From assembly GCA_045617925.1 (NCBI GenBank), contig JAZLJR010000004.1, positions 1 through 28,124 on the forward strand: a DNA stretch of 28,124 bases. The letters are read 5' to 3'. This DNA is from CALELF01 sp045617925. GTDB taxonomy: Bacteria; Synergistota; Synergistia; Synergistales; Synergistaceae. The notes under the pieces were generated by a model that was given only the letters and a program-made list of their open reading frames with translations, did no database searches and was not told where the DNA came from. A program made the translations under genes and the position numbers. This document shows positions 16,763-23,964 of this stretch, one piece after another (positions within the stretch are counted from its first letter, which is position 1; each line of letters starts with the position of its first letter).

Positions 16763-17833
16763 CTATTCCTTGTTAGCAAAGTATTTTATTGCTTTGGTTT
16801 CCACAAAATGATATGTAAAGATGGCAAATGCTACGGCTACCACCATATTACTAGCAAAAAAGAGTATCTGATGTTCAAAGAACAGTGTCGGGAACTTCTT
16901 TGTAATAAATTCTCCCAAGTAAAATACCAGCTTGTGTGTTAAATACAATGAATATGTATATCTAGCAAAGGTATCCATAATTGGGGCATCACACAAACGT
17001 GACAAAAAACCCTTTTTGAACAGAAATAACACAATGATAACCATAAAAGAGACGATAAATATCATATCCTGCTTTTGGTTCATTTTAAAAAACATAAGTC
17101 GACTTATAATAAAAAACAAGCATAGTGTTTCAAGCGTGGAAATTGCAATTTTTACATTTACAGAAGGCTGATAAGCCTTTATCTTTTCAACATTATCTTG
17201 ATACCATAGGCCAATAAAATAGCCAATTCCCATACCTCCAATGGCACGAAGCATATCTCCTGTAACCATATTTAAGAAAATGGGACAATCTCTGTTTATT
17301 TTAAAAAGGTGAGATTGCAATAAAATGGTGTAGGAAAGAATAGTTGCAATTCCAAGAACGAGATTAAACTTCTTCTCATCAAAATACTTACGGCAATAGA
17401 AAAGCAAAAGAAGTGTCCAAATCAAAGCAGAACAATACCAGAAATCAGAAATATGCCCACCACCATTAATATAACCTAGTGCTCTTATCCCCAAAATATT
17501 AAGTACATTTGCATATATATCAAATTTACGAATACCCAACAGAGAGAAAACAAAGAGAATTGTCGTTGCAAACAACAGCACAGGCCAAAGTCTAATCACT
17601 TTTTTCTTCAAGAAGTCATACACAGATTTTCTTGTATCTAATGTCAAAACAAAAAACAAACCGGAAATCATAAAAAAGAGGTCAACTGCTTTTTGTCCAT
17701 TTCTCGTTAAAGAGCGAAAATACGAATAAAAGCCAGCCCCACCTACTTTTCTCACATGATAGTGTAGCAGAACAATAGAAATTGCTCCAATTATTCGCAA
17801 AAAATTTATATTGTGTAGTTTTTCTTTTAGCAT
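16763..17833 (-). CDS. Acyltransferase-3 family membrane protein (OafA/YrhL-like)
   Basis: This polytopic membrane protein (356 aa, about ten hydrophobic helices) belongs to the family that transfers acetyl or other acyl groups to surface sugars. The N-terminal helix carries INFLRIIGAISIVLLHYH with Arg13 and His24, the positions conserved in the family, and AVDLFFMISGLFF follows at about 49-61. The C-terminal end TYSLYLTHKLVFYL and a last helix before ETKAIKYF also fit. It has no extra SGNH domain. It starts 9 bp after the upstream glycerophosphotransferase gene, with GAGAG 5 nt before the ATG. Its likely job is O-acylation of the exported polymer; the acyl group and target are unknown. Confidence 0.88.
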   Translation of the reverse strand: MLKEKLHNINFLRIIGAISIVLLHYHVRKVGGAGFYSYFRSLTRNGQKAVDLFFMISGLFFVLTLDTRKSVYDFLKKKVIRLWPVLLFATTILFVFSLLGIRKFDIYANVLNILGIRALGYINGGGHISDFWYCSALIWTLLLLFYCRKYFDEKKFNLVLGIATILSYTILLQSHLFKINRDCPIFLNMVTGDMLRAIGGMGIGYFIGLWYQDNVEKIKAYQPSVNVKIAISTLETLCLFFIISRLMFFKMNQKQDMIFIVSFMVIIVLFLFKKGFLSRLCDAPIMDTFARYTYSLYLTHKLVFYLGEFITKKFPTLFFEHQILFFASNMVVAVAFAIFTYHFVETKAIKYFANKE

Positions 17834-17842
17834 ACTTACTCT

Positions 17843-19078
17843 CTATCCTTTCATAATTTTTTCTAGCAAATTTACAACACGCTCTGATGCGTGACCATCT
17901 TCCATGCACCCTTTCTCCTTTAAAAAAAACTCAACTTGATTCTGATATTTTTCCAAGTCAAATGCTCTAATATTTAACAACAACTGTTCATTGTTTTCTG
18001 CTATTGAAAAAGGTGTTTGTTCTAATGGATAATAAAATCCTCTTTCTTTGTTAAATTTAGCAATATCAGTAGCAAAAATAAAAGCAGGTCTTCTTGTCAA
18101 CATAAAATCAAAGACACAGCTTGAATAGTCAGTAATTAATACATCTGAACTTACTAATAATTCTTGTATATCTGGATAAAAAGTTACGTTTACAATATTT
18201 TCCTGTTTAGGTATGATTAGCGAATCATATTTTTGAACTCTAGGATGAAGTCTTACCAAACAAATCCAATCTGAACTAAATTTGTTGCTCAATATATTTA
18301 ATACTTTGTTGTAGTCTAGATTATAATAATCAATACCTTCATCATCTCTGAAAGATGGCACATATAAGATAATTTTTTTATTTTTTGCTACCTTAAGAGT
18401 GCTAAAAACCTTTTCTTTTATCTGTCCTTTTATGTGATCACAATAAAAAAATATGTCATTTCTAGGATGCCCTAATTCTAGTACAGATTTTACTTGCCAC
18501 AAGCTCTCCCTATACACTTTTGTTTCAAATTTACTATTTGATATCCAATAATCTGTGATTAAAGAATTTAATTTTGCATATTTTAGCCATGTTTTATTAT
18601 CTGTTAAAGATTTAACCGTTTTTTCAATTTTCTTTATTCCCAATGAACCATGCCAGGTTTGTATATAAAATTGCTCATTTTTTTTTGTTAAGCCAATTCT
18701 TAAAGATTTCACCTTATGGTAATTATCTACCCAAATTTTAGCAGTTGCAAGTTCTTTATAGGCCTGATGTGTATTAGTCCTCACTAATCTAATTCTATCA
18801 GGGAAACTTGTTTCTTCCGTATTTTTATTAATTAACCATACTATGTCATAATTTTCATTTCGTTTGAGTAACTCTTCCGTTATATATTTAGGATTACAAC
18901 CATAGCTCCTACCTAGATAGTTTGAAAACACAATCTTATTAGGAACTATTGGTAATTTTTTATACATGTAAATATGACACCTATCATTAACCATACTCAA
19001 AATTCTTTTCAGCTTATGAGCTATTTTTTTTAACATAAAATTTTTTACACCTTTCTCGAACTTTATATTTTGAAGCAT
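17843..19078 (-). CDS. CDP-glycerol glycerophosphotransferase family protein (first copy)
   Basis: TagF-type transferases move glycerol phosphate (or ribitol phosphate) from a CDP donor onto a growing chain at the inner membrane face. Family motifs are QTWHGSLGIKK (His near residue 157) and ITDYSSCVFDF near the C-terminus, with NPKYITEELL near the N-terminus. It is clearly paralogous to the protein encoded at 20990-22294, matching in order and in the same blocks. The ATG at 19078 overlaps the stop of the small remnant ORF (TAATG). An alternative ATG at 19036 has AAAGGTG about 13 nt upstream and could be the original start. The gene looks more AT-rich (many Lys, Asn and Ile codons) than its neighbours, which suggests separate acquisition. 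No membrane helix is obvious. Confidence 0.9.
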   Translation of the reverse strand: MLQNIKFEKGVKNFMLKKIAHKLKRILSMVNDRCHIYMYKKLPIVPNKIVFSNYLGRSYGCNPKYITEELLKRNENYDIVWLINKNTEETSFPDRIRLVRTNTHQAYKELATAKIWVDNYHKVKSLRIGLTKKNEQFYIQTWHGSLGIKKIEKTVKSLTDNKTWLKYAKLNSLITDYWISNSKFETKVYRESLWQVKSVLELGHPRNDIFFYCDHIKGQIKEKVFSTLKVAKNKKIILYVPSFRDDEGIDYYNLDYNKVLNILSNKFSSDWICLVRLHPRVQKYDSLIIPKQENIVNVTFYPDIQELLVSSDVLITDYSSCVFDFMLTRRPAFIFATDIAKFNKERGFYYPLEQTPFSIAENNEQLLLNIRAFDLEKYQNQVEFFLKEKGCMEDGHASERVVNLLEKIMKG

Positions 19079-19209
19079 TAGATAACTATTACTGAAATAA
19101 TAGAAAGTAAAAATTTTGTTACAGTAGCTACATTTTGGATATCATCACCTAAATTTACTGCATTATATGCAATTAAACCAAAATTATAAAAATTGTTATT
19201 TGCCATCAT
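19078..19209 (-). pseudogene. Truncated polysaccharide pyruvyltransferase-like gene (N-terminal remnant)
   Basis: A 43-codon frame runs between the SDR gene and the next transferase. After MMANNNFYNF it reads GLIAYNAVNLGDDIQNVATV followed by TKFL, which looks like the first strand, loop and helix of polysaccharide pyruvyltransferase-family proteins (PF04230; usual start like GL..Y...N.GDDIQ..A...FL). It then ends in a hydrophobic tail and a stop. Full family members are 300-400 aa, so about 90 percent is missing. The first ATG (19209) overlaps the SDR gene end by 14 nt, and the TAA overlaps the next ATG as TAATG. Gene order around it is preserved. I read it as the 5' stub left by a deletion. 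It may still serve to couple translation. Confidence 0.6.
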
Positions 19210-20236
19210 TCCAACCCCAGTTATCTATCATATTTTTATACATGTCCTTCGTTCCTATACGTGCCTTCCAACCTAAAGCCTCTATCTTGTCCGTAGCCAA
19301 AAAGAATCTATGGGGGGGAGAAAATTTATTAACAGCATCTTTTGCATTTGTTGTAAATTTAACCGAAATCTCGTTATGAGCAATTTCTTTTGCCACTAAC
19401 TGTGCCATTTCAAAAATGGACATATAGGTGTTTTTATTTGCAGCATTATAAGCTTCTCCATTCTTACCATAGAGAAGAACGGATAAAATTGCAGTTACTG
19501 CATCTTCAGTTGAAAGATACATGCGTGAACTTGAACCATCGGTCAAAAGAATAATGTCTGTTTTGTTTTTAGCTGCCCTTGCAAATTCTGCAAAAACTCT
19601 CGTGTCATCAGGCTTTACACCAGTTCCAAAAGTTTGAGCAAGACGGACAACCTTTGTTTTAAGCCCATATTCAGCAAAATAAGAAACACATAGATTTTCT
19701 GCCATTCGTTTGCTTTCTGGATAGCAACTACGTAAAACCATAGGATTAAGGTATTGCATGTTATCTTCCGTTAACAATACTTTCTCAGTGGTAAAACCAT
19801 AGGCTTCCATGCTTGAAAGGTATATAAAAGATTTTACATTGTGAGTCCTAGCTAAATCTAGCATATTTTTTGTGCCTATCACATTTGTTGAAATAACTTC
19901 TATGGGGTGTTCCACCATTGTTTTGCTACTCGTGACACTAGCACCGTGAATCACATAATCGATGTCTCCTACTACTTTATCAAAATGTAGCAAATCCCCT
20001 TTGATTAGCTCTACTTCACCAGTAGAAATCCTGTCTAAAATTTCTTGTGACAATCTGTTTGCATCCCTAACAAGCAAAATGAGCTTTATATCTGCATCAT
20101 TCTCCTTATTAAGTTTAAGAAGTTTTTTGCACAAAAGCCCACAAATTAATCCTGTGGCGCCAGTAATAAAAAATTTTTTTCCACTAAGCAAAGATAAATC
20201 TATATTGCAAAATTTTAATTCTTCTAAAACAGTCAT
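19196..20236 (-). CDS. Extended SDR: NAD-dependent epimerase/dehydratase/reductase
   Basis: This NAD(P)-binding extended short-chain dehydrogenase has 346 aa. The N-terminal Rossmann loop is ITGATGLICG, in which the third Gly of the usual GATGxIG is Cys. Further features are the acidic-patch strand KLILLVRD, IHGASVTSS, the catalytic YLSSMEAYG and YPESK (Tyr/Lys pair), and VRLAQTFGTG. The ATG at 20236 has GAGG 7 nt upstream; a TTG directly before it is possible but less likely. It starts 4 bp after the cytidylyltransferase stop. The pair recalls TarI-TarJ, where TarJ reduces ribulose-5-phosphate, but TarJ is a medium-chain dehydrogenase, so this SDR would be a different solution or act on a CDP-sugar. 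The substrate is unknown. Confidence 0.87.
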   Translation of the reverse strand: MTVLEELKFCNIDLSLLSGKKFFITGATGLICGLLCKKLLKLNKENDADIKLILLVRDANRLSQEILDRISTGEVELIKGDLLHFDKVVGDIDYVIHGASVTSSKTMVEHPIEVISTNVIGTKNMLDLARTHNVKSFIYLSSMEAYGFTTEKVLLTEDNMQYLNPMVLRSCYPESKRMAENLCVSYFAEYGLKTKVVRLAQTFGTGVKPDDTRVFAEFARAAKNKTDIILLTDGSSSRMYLSTEDAVTAILSVLLYGKNGEAYNAANKNTYMSIFEMAQLVAKEIAHNEISVKFTTNAKDAVNKFSPPHRFFLATDKIEALGWKARIGTKDMYKNMIDNWGWNDGK

Positions 20237-20239
20237 CAA

Positions 20240-20974
20240 TTAATCCTCGTTCTCATATCCATAGATTTGAGCATTTTCTTCCCCATCCATAAGAGCACGT
20301 AGGACATAAAGATCACTTGGAGTCGTTATTTTTATATTTTCTTCAGCCCCTTCAATCAAGTGCAAGTGGTAGCCATAATAGTACATCATTGTGCAACTAT
20401 CTATAAAATTGGTTTTACCCTCATCTAAGGCTTTTCTGTGGGCGGAAAGAATATCCCTCAACCAAAAACTTTGTGGAGCCTTTGCTACCCTAGAGCATTG
20501 TCTATTTGGAACATTATCTACCCAACCATCATCGTTAACAATAACCAGCGTTTCTTTTACCTTTGCTGTTGTTATTGCAGAACCGTATTTTTGAACATTT
20601 TTAATATTATTTTTCAGTAATTCGTCTGTAACAACAGGTCGCACTCCATCGTGAATCAAAACTATAGACTCACGTCCCTGTGCAATTTTTTCTGCCTCAC
20701 AAAGAGCATTATAAATAGAAATTTGTCCTGTCTCTCCACCAGAAACAACGGAAACAACTTTTTTTATTCCCCATTGTTGTAGTAGATTTTGGAAATAAGG
20801 TATCCAATCCTTAACACAAGCAACTACTATAGCATCTATCTCAGAACAATTTTCAAAAACATCCAATGTGTGAATAATTATAGGTTTTTTATGAAGTGTT
20901 AAAAATTGCTTTGGCAAAGTCTTTGTCCTCATACGTTGACCAATGCCTCCAGCAAAAATTACAGCAATGTTCAT
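20240..20974 (-). CDS. IspD/TarI-family cytidylyltransferase
   Basis: The enzyme activates a polyol phosphate with CTP. The nucleotide-binding start is VIFAGGIGQRM with LPKQFL, then HDGVRPVV, TAKVKET and a C-terminal ITTPSDLYVLRAL. Length is 244 aa, as in TarI (about 238) and IspD (about 230). Its place inside a polymer operon next to an SDR and glycerophosphotransferases favours a CDP-ribitol or similar CDP-polyol role over isoprenoid IspD, and no ispF is seen. The ATG at 20974 has GAGGG about 14 nt upstream, so spacing is loose. It lies 15 bp after the upstream transferase gene and 3 bp before the SDR. Ribitol-5-phosphate is the most likely substrate by family and context; that is inference. 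Confidence 0.88.
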   Translation of the reverse strand: MNIAVIFAGGIGQRMRTKTLPKQFLTLHKKPIIIHTLDVFENCSEIDAIVVACVKDWIPYFQNLLQQWGIKKVVSVVSGGETGQISIYNALCEAEKIAQGRESIVLIHDGVRPVVTDELLKNNIKNVQKYGSAITTAKVKETLVIVNDDGWVDNVPNRQCSRVAKAPQSFWLRDILSAHRKALDEGKTNFIDSCTMMYYYGYHLHLIEGAEENIKITTPSDLYVLRALMDGEENAQIYGYENED

Positions 20975-20989
20975 TATGGCACCATCCCT

Positions 20990-22294
20990 CTACGTTTCGT
21001 CATTGTTTATACCATCTAAATAATGTATGTTACCAGTAACAAATTTATTTATTACATCTGCAACATCATAGGAAGCATGATCTGTAAGGACAAGCCCTCG
21101 TGCTTCGCTCCAGTTTTGCCACAACTTGTCATAATAGACTTCATCATAATTTTTTATATGCTCAACTAACTCGGTATTATTCTTTGCATAAGGGAAGGGA
21201 TAACTTTCTATCGGTTCTACCAATCCTGATGCACGTTCATATTCTTCTACATCTATAGCAAAGACAAAACAAGGAAGCCCAGCCATCTTTGCATCAAAAA
21301 TTCCGCTAGAATAGTCGGAAATAAAAGCATCTGAAGCACAAATTAACTCCTGCATATCAGAATAATCAGTAGCATCAACTACTTTCGTATTAGCAAATTT
21401 TTTTCGACACATCACATCGTTTGCCTGAACACAATGCCAGCGAATAACAAATACCCAATCGCCACCAAATCGTTCTGTAATAGAATCTAAAACACCCTCT
21501 ACATCAATGTCGTATGGAGCTAAATTACAAGTTTTACCTTCATATGCCTCTTGGCGAAATGTTGGAGCATAGAGTAAAATTTTTGTATCTTCGCGAAGTT
21601 TATATAAAGTCCTTATCTTTTGGCGAATTTCTTCATGATCACCTAACAAGACATCACACCTTGGATAACCAATACGCCAAATCAAGCCATCATATAAAAA
21701 ACCAGTGCGATATACCTGTGACAGCAAGGCAGAATTTGAAATCATTATGTTTGGGACGTTAAACTTTTTACACCTAAGTGAAAAAAGCAAAGAGCCGTTT
21801 CCCTTATTCACTGGAATTTCAACACCAACCTTTTTCATACCAAGTGATCCATGCCACGTGCTTATAAAAAGTTGCTTACCAAAATTTTTTACACCCCAGT
21901 CAAAAAAAACACTGCTCACCAAAACACTTGCTGTGGCACACTCGTAAAACCTCCGAAGTATTCCGAAAGAATGTAAGCATACTACACGCCTCATCCAATA
22001 GGGCAAAGTGTAGTTATCCTGCGGTGAAGTAAACCAAACTAATTTTAGGGATGGATTTAACTCGTGCAATGCTTCTGCTATATATTTGGGATTATCAGAA
22101 TAACGATTTTGATGACATATAAACGCCACTTTTTTCTTGTCAATTCTCGTAAACACATAAATTAGAGAATATAACAGCTTTGCAAAAAATATGGCAACAA
22201 AAACGAAACAATCCGCAACAAAACGAAATTTTGTTGCGTAACGAATCTTAGCCTTTAACCTCTTAAATAAATTTTCAAAACAAACCTTAAACAT
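20990..22294 (-). CDS. CDP-glycerol glycerophosphotransferase family protein (second copy)
   Basis: A 434-aa protein of the TagF/TarL type. Near the N-terminus a hydrophobic segment (FVFVAIFFAKLLYSLIYVF, about 30-48) may dip into the membrane. The transferase motifs are NPKYIAEAL, STWHGSLGMKKVG and FISDYSSGIFDAKMAGLP. It matches the copy at 17843-19078 block for block, but it differs in the N-terminal anchor and C-terminal tail. Two paralogues plus the fusion protein suggest separate priming and elongation steps, as TagB/TagF or TarF/TarL do in Gram-positive wall teichoic acid synthesis. Which does what cannot be told here. It lies 16 bp after the ABC ATPase gene and 15 bp before the cytidylyltransferase gene. 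Confidence 0.9.
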   Translation of the reverse strand: MFKVCFENLFKRLKAKIRYATKFRFVADCFVFVAIFFAKLLYSLIYVFTRIDKKKVAFICHQNRYSDNPKYIAEALHELNPSLKLVWFTSPQDNYTLPYWMRRVVCLHSFGILRRFYECATASVLVSSVFFDWGVKNFGKQLFISTWHGSLGMKKVGVEIPVNKGNGSLLFSLRCKKFNVPNIMISNSALLSQVYRTGFLYDGLIWRIGYPRCDVLLGDHEEIRQKIRTLYKLREDTKILLYAPTFRQEAYEGKTCNLAPYDIDVEGVLDSITERFGGDWVFVIRWHCVQANDVMCRKKFANTKVVDATDYSDMQELICASDAFISDYSSGIFDAKMAGLPCFVFAIDVEEYERASGLVEPIESYPFPYAKNNTELVEHIKNYDEVYYDKLWQNWSEARGLVLTDHASYDVADVINKFVTGNIHYLDGINNDET

Positions 22295-22310
22295 AAATCT
22301 CGTTTCTCTT

Positions 22311-23051
22311 CTACTTCTTTTTCACAAATCCTAGATACTCATCACATATTGCTTCAACATCTGCACTAAACGCTTTTTGTTGTCCCTTGTGTAGCCAAAG
22401 AACCTTGTTACAAAGTTCCTTTACCTGCTCCACGCTATGGGATACAAAGAGGGTGGTTACTCCACTTTGTATTAGGTTTCTTAAAGTGGCCTCGCTCTTT
22501 GCCTTAAATCCAGCATCCCCAACAGATAAAACCTCATCCAATATAAGCACATCAGGCTTCAACATGGAAGCTATTGCAAAAGCAAGTCGTGACTTCATTC
22601 CACTGGAAAGTTGTTGAAAGTTCATTTCCTCGTATTCGCGAAGCTCTGCATAGTCTATCATAGCATCATAATTTTCATCCATAAATTGCTTGGTGTAACC
22701 GAGCAGTGCACCACGTAAATAGGCATTCTCACGAAGTGTCAACTCTCCGTCAAAACCACTTGCTAGCTCAAGCAACGCCGCTATGTTACCATGCACTTTT
22801 ATCGTGCCTGTTTCTGGCTTCATTACGCCAGAAACAGCCTTTAATAGGGTTGATTTGCCAGCTCCATTTGTGCCAATTATGCCAAGCATATCTCCCTTTT
22901 CAAGAGAGAAATTTATATTTCTATTTGCCCAAAGCTCTTTTACATGAAATTTACCACGAATCTTGTCACAGATATATTTCTTAAGTCCTATTCTTTTCAG
23001 GTCTCCCGTAATATACCTTATTGATACATTTTTTACTTTAACAATGCTCAT
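22311..23051 (-). CDS. ABC transporter ATPase, TagH/Wzt-type polysaccharide export
   Basis: This is the ATPase half of an ABC-2 exporter for a lipid-linked polymer. Walker A is GTNGAGKST (about 60-68), the signature is LSSGMKSRLAFA, Walker B is VLILDE with VLSVGDAGF, and the H-loop is VSHSVEQV. The early IRY segment and the VGDAGF motif are typical of polysaccharide exporters (TagH, RfbB, Wzt). At 246 aa it lacks the C-terminal cargo-binding domain of Wzt and the long extracytoplasmic tail of B. subtilis TagH. The ATG at 23051 is chosen because AGGTGG lies 5 nt upstream; a GTG at 23060 would lie within that SD. It follows the permease with 9 bp between. Confidence 0.94.
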   Translation of the reverse strand: MSIVKVKNVSIRYITGDLKRIGLKKYICDKIRGKFHVKELWANRNINFSLEKGDMLGIIGTNGAGKSTLLKAVSGVMKPETGTIKVHGNIAALLELASGFDGELTLRENAYLRGALLGYTKQFMDENYDAMIDYAELREYEEMNFQQLSSGMKSRLAFAIASMLKPDVLILDEVLSVGDAGFKAKSEATLRNLIQSGVTTLFVSHSVEQVKELCNKVLWLHKGQQKAFSADVEAICDEYLGFVKKK

Positions 23052-23060
23052 TGCAGCCAC

Positions 23061-23840
23061 CTAAATGTAATAGATAAACCTATAGTTATTGCGCTTATAA
23101 ATAATGTGGCCAATAACATAGAACAAAATTGCGTAAAACGCCATCAACAGATGATATTGGAGGCTAGGGATTGTATTTTCAATAACCACCAATCGGAAAT
23201 ATTTTATAGCTAAAAACACAGGATTTAAACAAAAAAACTTTTGAACACGAACAGGAAATCTATTTATATTGTAAAAAACTGCAGAGACATACATGAGTAA
23301 TCGTGTAAAAATATCATAAAAATAGCTCATATCACGAAAAAATATAAAAAGCGCAGACAAAATTAATCCAACTCCAAGGTTCAAAACAACAAGATATATA
23401 ACTGGATAGATAAGCGCAAAAATTTTCAGAGAAAGTCCAAGTCCGTCACACCAAATAAAAACCAGATATATACCTAAAATTATGAGATAATTCAAGGTAG
23501 AAACAAATACCTTTGAAAACAAGAACAAATATTTGGGGACTGGTATCTTTGAAAAAATTGACACATTCTTTACCAAAGAATGCATTCCATCTTTGGTAGC
23601 CTCTGAATAAAAGTTGAAATTTATTATTCCACTAAAGAGGTAAACTATGTAGTGAGGAGTATTTCTACCAAAAAATTTGGTAAAGACAACCGCCATAACA
23701 AGTAGCGTAAGAAGAGGGGACAGCACACTCCATAACATTCCTAAAGCTGTCCCTTTATATTTTTTCTTGAAGTCTCTTTTTACTAGTTCTGTAAAAAGAA
23801 AACTATTTTTCTGCCATGTTTTTCTTAATTCATCAAACAT
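23061..23840 (-). CDS. ABC-2 type permease, TagG/Wzm-like polymer exporter
   Basis: This is the membrane half of the exporter, with six hydrophobic helices and a cytoplasmic N-terminal amphipathic part. The opening LVKRDFKKKYKGTALGMLWS is the signature of TagG/RfbA/Wzm permeases, followed by LSPLLTLLVMAVVF. The middle KIPVPKYLFLFSKV and C-terminal LNPVFLAIKYFRLVV also fit. I chose the ATG at 23840 (259 aa) because AGAGG lies 8 nt upstream. An ATG at 23873 would add eleven residues but has no SD and falls only a few bases after the predicted transcription start. It is the first gene of the polymer operon. Confidence 0.93.
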   Translation of the reverse strand: MFDELRKTWQKNSFLFTELVKRDFKKKYKGTALGMLWSVLSPLLTLLVMAVVFTKFFGRNTPHYIVYLFSGIINFNFYSEATKDGMHSLVKNVSIFSKIPVPKYLFLFSKVFVSTLNYLIILGIYLVFIWCDGLGLSLKIFALIYPVIYLVVLNLGVGLILSALFIFFRDMSYFYDIFTRLLMYVSAVFYNINRFPVRVQKFFCLNPVFLAIKYFRLVVIENTIPSLQYHLLMAFYAILFYVIGHIIYKRNNYRFIYYI

Positions 23841-23883
23841 TAAAAACGCCTCTAATCTAAACATACTCCACACATTGTAACCA

Positions 23884-23892
23884 ATTATAGCA
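23884..23892 (-). promoter_or_regulatory. Extended -10 promoter of the polymer operon
   Basis: On the - strand, TGCTATAAT is a perfect extended -10 (TGn plus TATAAT). No good -35 lies 16-18 nt upstream, which is acceptable for an extended -10. Transcription would start near 23877, giving a leader of about 37 nt to the chosen permease ATG. No other convincing promoter or terminator was seen down to 11585. Confidence 0.6.
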
Positions 23893-23922
23893 TAATATTG
23901 CCAAAAAACAGCCGTCCAAACT

Positions 23923-23964
23923 TGTAAATCAAGGTTTTACGCGTTGAGGCATTTTTGATTTACA
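23923..23964. repeat. 10-bp inverted repeat spanning the NFACT stop codon
   Basis: TGTAAATCAA at 23923-23932 has its exact complement at 23955-23964, with 22 nt between. The NFACT stop codon (23960-23962) lies in one arm. On the - strand a run of six T residues occurs about 15 nt beyond the stem, close to the operon promoter. It may be a weak terminator of the NFACT transcript or a protein-binding site. Confidence 0.5.
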
